From Rhexocercosporidium sp. MPI-PUGE-AT-0058 (lineage: Eukaryota > Ascomycota > Leotiomycetes > Helotiales), in the NCBI GenBank assembly GCA_020746875.1, contig JAGTJL010000006.1:2108001-2172000 (forward strand): a DNA stretch of 64,000 nucleotides. The letters are read 5' to 3'. Position 1 is the first letter of the stretch. Each line of letters opens with the position of its first letter. The notes below the pieces were generated by a model. That model saw nothing but the letters and a program-made list of their open reading frames with translations, was not told the origin of the DNA and searched no databases. A program made the translations under genes and the position numbers. Below are positions 59,008 to 64,000 of the stretch, piece by piece.

Positions 59008-59928
59008 ATTTTTCTCGAGGCGAAATTTTTTGGGGGAAGGTTCGAGGTTTTGCCGAGAGAAAAAGGAAGGAAAGTGAGCCTCGCCCTTCGCCCTGCTTGT
59101 GATTTATGACTGACGCGTCTAGCATTGTTTGAATTGTTATTCACACAGCTTCCAGTAGCATCAGTGGGCATTCCCCCCCTTCATTCTAGATTCCATACCG
59201 AGCTTCTTTTTCTTTCGTTGAGAGTCTGGATGCCTTTTGAATCTCCTTTTGCGACGGACGCGTCGCATATTGTTCTACTTTTGGTTTTGTTTTTTTTTTT
59301 GGTTTGTTTACCCAAAGCAAACATGCTAAGCGAGGACACCAAACCCTTCCTTCCTATTCTTTCCCTATTCATAACGGGCACCTAACTAGCCGCTACACGA
59401 TTTATGGGAATGTCCTGAAGTTTTCTAAGGCATTGTGATGAAGAATGACGACTGTGCGAACATGAGATCTGAGAGATGGATTTACCGAAATAGTTGCCGA
59501 ATGATGAGGAAGCTTTGAATAGGCTGATCGTTTTTCATGTTGATCTACACACCAGAGGAAGTGGGTTAGATATCTTCCCCCTTATAAATATGCATGCCGA
59601 TTGAATTATATCTTGGGATCTCAGACTTGCAAGATTTCCATTTCTGGGAGGGAAATATGACTTTTCTTAGAAAGAGTAAGCAGCGCGGACAAGATGAATG
59701 GCAGTAGAAGAGAAGCGAAAAAGCGACGAACTCAAAAGCAAATGAGAAAACAAAGGAATTTGGGGAGGGTGTTTCATTCAGGTTTGTTTTTACGGGTGTT
59801 GCAGGTCTATTTCTAGTCTATAGCTTGTGTCTATGTCCTGCTTGGTTTTCAGCTCCAGACCATATCCAGGTTCGCGAGGAACCACAGCTTAACATTTTCT
59901 AACAGGAAGGTGCCTGCAACTCTCTGCT
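59008..59928. other. intergenic
   Basis: About 920 bases between the tRNA-like gene and the lipase stop. There is a T-rich run near 59280-59305. No coding sequence is supported. Confidence 0.45.
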
Positions 59929-61198
59929 CTATAAGCCTTCCTTCGAGAGCATATCGGCAATATCCAAGTAGAAAGCAATAGCGTTGAACCTTTCATAGTC
60001 AGTATAATCTCAATCTCAAGATGGAAATAGAAACTCACTTCCTCTCATTCCCCACAAGCTGCCACATCACCCACCTCAATCTATTCGTCCAATTGATTAA
60101 GTCCAAATGACTGACATCAACTAATGTCCCCTTATACGTTCCCCACATCGCACTCTGGACACTCACCAACCCATCATTCGCACCCTCCATCCTTTCCACC
60201 ACTCTATGCGGCTGGCGGAACGCACTCCAGACACTAGGATGCACTGTCGCCCCATACGAAAAGTACCTCACACCAGGCGCATCCGGCGTCTTCGGATTAA
60301 ACTCTTCGCGCATATACTTCGTTGTCAACTGCTTGAAAGCGCCCGTACTAATCCCTACTTTAGCAAACCACCTATACACATGCGGCAGATACGACGGCCC
60401 CAGTTCCTGGAACACATAATCCGCAAAGCTAGACCCGCGATGCGGACTTGCGACCGTAGTCAGGGAGAGGACATTGACGTTATCTGGTTTGAGACGGGAA
60501 ATCATGTAGCGCGCGTCGAGGCCGCCCATACTATGTGCGATGATGTTGACGCTCTTTCCGTTGGCTTTTGCTGCTATGTCCTGTCCTAGTTTAAGGGCCC
60601 GTTCTTCGATGCTGCCGGATGCTGGGACCGAGGCCGTTATTACTTCGATGCCGTTCGCGCGCATGGCGTCTGTTATGCCGCGCCAGTAGTGGACTCCTGG
60701 GAGAAGGGAGCCTGCGAGCTTCAGCTCGTCGAAGCCCAGGAGGCCGTGGGCGAGGACGATTGGGTGTTTGGGAGTTGCTGGCTGTGTTAACTTTGCTTCT
60801 ATGTCTCTTCCGAATGCTTCCTTCAATGCTTCAAGACCTTCCTGAGAGAGAGAAAAAGGGAAGGGTTTCCTACCATAAGTCTCTCTAATCGTAGCAAAAT
60901 CATCTTCAATCGCCCTGCCTAAATCATTGATTCTCGGATCACTTTCCGTCTTCTTCTGCTCCCCAGTATTCGCATTCTCACTACTCTTCGCATTCACACT
61001 CTTCCTGTTCTCAGCTCTCTCCTTCTTCTCCACAGAACAGCAGCAGCAAGTCGTAGACAGGGGAAGGGACATTTGTTTGCACAGGATCGCGGAGGAGGAG
61101 GGTCTAAGGATATTTGTATAGCGGGTGTGAGGGCGATGAGGCACATTTTGGAGGAGCCATCTCGTGCGTGCCACACGAGCTGCTAATGGCGTTGTCAT
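59929..61198 (-). CDS. Alpha/beta-hydrolase lipase, probably mitochondrial
   Basis: A 406-residue triacylglycerol-lipase-type hydrolase from exons 60039-61198 and 59929-59989. The 49-nt intron (GTGAGT...AAAG) joins NERK to FNAIAFYLDIADMLSKEGL, the usual C-terminus of this fungal family. The fold signatures are IVLAHGLLGFDEL (oxyanion-hole HG), the nucleophile elbow AHSMGG with Ser223, TVASPHRGSSFADY, and a C-terminal VDVSHLDLINW that supplies the His. The N-terminal 80 residues are Arg/Ser-rich with a CCCC run and could be a mitochondrial targeting sequence. No secretion signal was seen. The substrate is unknown; relatives are annotated as intracellular lipases. Confidence 0.88.
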
Positions 61199-61691
61199 TG
61201 CTGTGGGTTATGCATTGGGTTTGGATGTGTTGGTGCAGAGATGCCATTGTGAGGGAGAGAAGAAGGCGCGTTGTGGTGTTGATGGTTTGGTTTTCGCAAT
61301 GGAGGAGCAGTGACGTCGTTGACAGAGAGCGAGACATGCCCCTGGCTCGAATCAGTGAAGCATGTGATTCTGGAGGGCTAATTGAAAACGCCACTGCCAT
61401 ATTAGATTATCATTTAGTTGAGTTCAAACAATAGTGCTCTGTATCAAAGATGTGTAAGATGCTTGAAAGCTGTGGAAGGTTGCAGCCGTAAGAGCCAGTA
61501 TCAACTCGATGATGCACCCAGTAACTCAAAGCTCGGGTGGGATATCTTCTTGAATTGCAAAATACTCTATACAGCGATCATTGTCTGCCCCTCTCTCCCT
61601 CTTCGAATTCCCAAATAATCAGAGCCCTCTGGCAATGCGTTCTCCGGACCCAAACCAAGCCGATCCCTACTCCCTCAAGACATCAACCAGC
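61199..61691. other. intergenic
   Basis: About 490 bases between the lipase start and the stop of the V-ATPase gene, both on the minus strand. It holds the lipase promoter and nothing else recognisable. Confidence 0.45.
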
Positions 61692-62463
61692 TTATTTTGG
61701 AGCCTCGATACGTTCTGGAACCACAGGCTTGACATCGAAGACCGCCGTCAACAGGTCCTTCACAACAGCATCTTGTCCCTTCTTTCCAGCGACCTGAATC
61801 TCCTTTATCTTGACCTCGGCGTCCTTGTTTGCGTCTTGCTCGGCCTTCTTGTTGCCGCTTGTGTGCTAGGAACCAGGATCAGCACCATTCCAACAATATG
61901 CCTCCCTGAAAGCTCTCAAAACAGCTCTGCTGATTGATTTGCTTCTCCAAGGGAAAGGGCGCCAAAAAGTGTACCTCGGACTCGAACTTCTTGAACTCAT
62001 CATCCTTCGCCTTCTTGTACGCATCGATCTCCTTCTTTGCCTCGTCTCTGGCTTCCTTTACACGCTTTGTGCGGTCTGCTCCAATTAGCTTTCCTTCTTC
62101 CTCGTCGACCATGAATATTCTTTCAGCGCATCCTTACATTCTCTAGCTGTAATCCCAGTAGTCAGTGTAAGTCATCAAGCCAATTCCAATTCCCAACCAC
62201 AAGACCAGACCAAGCAGCCAAACATACCTCTCTGAACAATCTTCTGCGCCTCCCTCTCAGCCTATTCAACGATTACAATCAGCGTCTGTACTCCCCTGCC
62301 ATAACCACCCAAGATCTAGCCGCCGTCGTGGGATACGTACATCGAGCAGGGTCTGGATACCTGCGGAGTTTTGTGCAGACTATACGCCATCCATCTGATT
62401 AGCCAATGTTCCCATAACCACAAATATGACATAATGTATGTGGGTGCAGAGAGAACATACCAT
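61692..62463 (-). CDS. VMA10: V-ATPase subunit G (Vma10)
   Basis: A 119-residue peripheral-stalk subunit of the vacuolar proton pump. It is built from six coding exons: 62461-62463 (ATG only), 62341-62379, 62228-62261, 62138-62146 (9 nt), 61975-62075 and 61692-61865. The sum is 360 nt in one frame. The product reads SAQNSAGIQTLLD, AEREAQKIVQR, then AREYRTKRVKEARDEAKK, which is the conserved G-subunit core, and a charged coiled coil to the end FDVKPVVPERIEAPK. The 9-nt exon supplies the ARE plus the first base of the Tyr codon. Without it the conserved RxYRTKR motif breaks. All introns are GT-AG, and the last (109 nt) lies between residues SE and HTSG. The gene is divergent from PET117. Confidence 0.9.
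62138..62146 (-). other. 9-nt microexon of VMA10
   Basis: CTAGAGAAT on the minus strand is flanked by ACAG upstream and GTAAGG downstream. It joins CAGAGAG to ACCGCACAAAG to encode RAREYRTK across the junctions. It is supported by perfect splice sites and by conservation of the motif in the family. Confidence 0.75.
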
Positions 62464-62774
62464 CTTGCAATCCTCCTTTGTCTGGTTATTTCAGGGTATC
62501 GTGGTGGGCGTAGAAGGAGCTCGTTCGTTATCGCGGGATGTTCAGATTGAGGATCGATCCAGGTCCAGCTTGCCCAGGCCAGCTCCCAAAGCAACAAGAG
62601 CTGCAGCTCCAGACCCCTGCTCGGCATCCCCCGTCAATATCGTACCTTCAACCATTCTGACTTCAACACCACTTGCTTGCACTTCAGCAACTCACAATGC
62701 GCCATTGAAAGCTTCAATCGAAATACCGAGAGCAGGAAGTGTTGAAGGAGGATTCCCCGTAAAGAAAGTTAGAC
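62464..62774. promoter_or_regulatory. divergent VMA10/PET117 promoter
   Basis: About 310 bases between the two start codons. The two genes concern proton pumping and respiratory-chain assembly, so coordinated control is possible but not shown. Confidence 0.45.
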
Positions 62775-63131
62775 ATGTCCCGCCCAGCCAAACTCACGCT
62801 CGCGGGCACGTCGCTCTTCGCCATCGCAACGGTCTTCTTCGTGCACTATGGGCAGCAAGCCGAGAAAGCTGTTTGTACACCCTCCTTACCCCTCTCACCA
62901 CTACCCTCTTTCCCTGGAACTATCTTCCTTTCAGCTCCTACGATCCGGCGAGACTAACGCAAGTTCATCTCTCTCTAGGCAATGCACCAGGGCGTCGTAC
63001 GGGACATGGAACAGCAGCGATTGAAGAAGGAGCGCCAGTTAGATTTCGATATGCAGAGGGCCCTGGAGGAGGAATATAAGAAGGTGCAGAGTGTACATGA
63101 TGGGGCGGTCGTGGTTGAGAAGCCGAGGTAG
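62775..63131 (+). CDS. PET117: Cytochrome c oxidase assembly protein Pet117
   Basis: An 82-residue mitochondrial inner-membrane protein needed for cytochrome oxidase assembly, where it couples to heme A synthase (Cox15). The exons are 62775-62870 and 62979-63131, with a 108-nt GTTTGT...CTAG intron and phase 0 ends. The membrane segment is LTLAGTSLFAIATVFFVHY (residues 7-25), followed by the family motif MHQGVVRDMEQQRLKKERQ and a charged helix. The length agrees with Pet117 in other fungi. A long unsplit frame over the same DNA (62438-63079) would ignore the intron and breaks the family motif. Confidence 0.93.
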
Positions 63132-63767
63132 CATTGACCTACTGGAAAGCTTGCTTGGAGGATCTACGAATCGAATGTCTATTCCACTCTACTATACTTT
63201 ACTTCGAGGTGGGAAGAGGAAATTGTATAAAATGGGTGTACAATACTGTAGAAGGGAAAAAGGCAGGCATGGGCATTGGGCGGCGCGAAGGCATCAAATA
63301 GCTGAAGAATCGAATCACTTCAAGCAGTACAGGCGGGAATGAATGGATTTTAGAGTATACAGAGAGATACACATCATACAGAGCACTTTTGGCAGGAAAG
63401 GCAGGACCAAGACCAAGACCAAAAATCTTTGTTCTGCATTATTCATCTTCTTTTCTTTTTGTCGGTCGTCTCGATTCTTCCATCATCTCTCGGGAAAATC
63501 TAGCTATGGTACACTAGATCTGCCTGGGAAAAAGCGCGCCCAAATTTCACTCGCTCGCTTAACCCTCCCCCTTCTCCCATTCCTGCTTCAGACAAAGACA
63601 ACCAATATGTATGCAGGGTGCCCTGTCCATTTTGTTCCAGGCATTCTTGCTCCCTTCCCAAACGCCTCAATATGCAAAGATTCATGATCCCTCTACCAAC
63701 CAACTTTCCCTATACATTCTTACATCTTGATTCCTCCCTCCACCTCCACTCCTCACTCGAAAAGAGA
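63132..63767. other. intergenic, convergent 3' ends
   Basis: About 640 bases between the stops of PET117 and RPB2. A CAAGACCAAGACC repeat lies near 63403-63425. No gene was seen. Confidence 0.45.
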
Positions 63768-64000
63768 TTAACGGACTGTAATTCCAGATCTTGTGGTGAA
63801 CAATCTAGCTGCGATGTTCATTGATGCAAGTTCTTGGAAGAGCAACTTCGCAGCATATGGAATATGGATCTGCGATATTTTGGTCTTGTTCTTGCAAGGT
63901 CGGCACTCGAAGGATTGGGTAGAGAGTTTGCTATCATACGTTAGTACTAGAATTTTCAGAAGAAAGATGAAGAAACTTACGCAATCGGAGTCATTAGTCC
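63768..64000 (-). CDS. RPB2: RNA polymerase II second-largest subunit, 3' end
   Basis: The last two visible coding exons of RPB2, 63981-64000 (open at the window edge) and 63768-63930. They are joined across a 50-nt intron with a GTAAGT donor, an ACTAAC branch point and a GATAG acceptor. The readable C-terminus is [26 protein letters not shown] followed by [18 protein letters not shown], the hallmark end of Rpb2 with the zinc-binding Cys pair (C-x2-C) of the clamp region. The first Cys pair of that site lies upstream of the window. The extra RSGITVR tail ends at the TAA at 63768. Confidence 0.93.
   Translation of the reverse strand, partial: TNDSDCVSFFIFLLKILVLTYDSKLSTQSFECRPCKNKTKISQIHIPYAAKLLFQELASMNIAARLFTTRSGITVR

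Noticed and set aside
62438..63079. Unspliced 213-codon frame across PET117
   Set aside because: It reads through the PET117 intron in another frame and destroys the conserved Pet117 sequence.

Overview
This is a window of nuclear DNA from a filamentous ascomycete (Pezizomycotina). The evidence is short introns of about 48-65 nt with GTAAGT-type donors and CTAAC-like branch points, together with typical ascomycete families: Dsc3, a Zn2Cys6 regulator, DUF7580, 2EXR and C2H2 proteins, P450nor and Pbp1. A pectin methylesterase, a decayed endopolygalacturonase and a secreted chorismate mutase suggest a plant-associated lifestyle. A Leotiomycete-like fungus is my guess, but the class cannot be proven from the sequence alone.

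Layout. 1-6.3 kb: the 3' end of an ataxin-2/Pbp1 homologue, an alkyltransferase-like DNA repair protein, a five-module cysteine-rich GPI protein and the PP1 inhibitor Ypi1. 7-16.2 kb: an accessory stretch with a dead GH28 polygalacturonase, an intact CE8 pectin methylesterase, a mitochondrial DUF1279 protein with an unusually long intron, and a secreted chorismate mutase. 16.2-20.4 kb: gene-poor, with 2EXR remnants and a small unknown membrane protein. 20.4-24.7 kb: a JmjC-like protein with a cysteine cluster, convergent with a membrane-anchored SGNH hydrolase-like protein. 26.5-32.2 kb: a Utp12-domain ribosome biogenesis protein divergent from a double-bromodomain BDF1-like protein. 32.2-35.4 kb: long apparently noncoding DNA. 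35.4-41.2 kb: a head-to-head pair (C2H2 zinc-finger protein and DUF7580 protein), both interrupted by stop codons. 42-46.5 kb: a Zn2Cys6 regulator and a kynurenine-type aminotransferase. 47.2-55.4 kb: Dsc3, the SNARE Vti1, an FAD amine-oxidase-like enzyme and a TrhO-like rhodanese protein. 56.7-64 kb: cytochrome P450nor, an intron-containing tRNA-like gene, a lipase, V-ATPase subunit G (with a 9-nt microexon) divergent from Pet117, and the 3' end of RPB2.

There is no polycistronic organisation. Housekeeping genes (RPB2, VTI1, VMA10, PET117, YPI1, PBP1, BDF1, DSC3) are interspersed with fast-evolving secreted and regulatory genes, and four loci (polygalacturonase, 2EXR, C2H2, DUF7580) carry visible lesions. 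Exon joins were chosen by hand from splice motifs and family conservation, and every intact multi-exon model keeps one open frame of the stated length. I do not see a single clearly new multi-gene system. The strongest unusual items are the VMA10 microexon, the JmjC plus cysteine-cluster protein, the modular GPI protein, the long NAT2-like intron bounded by an inverted repeat, and the paired decay of the C2H2/DUF7580 loci.
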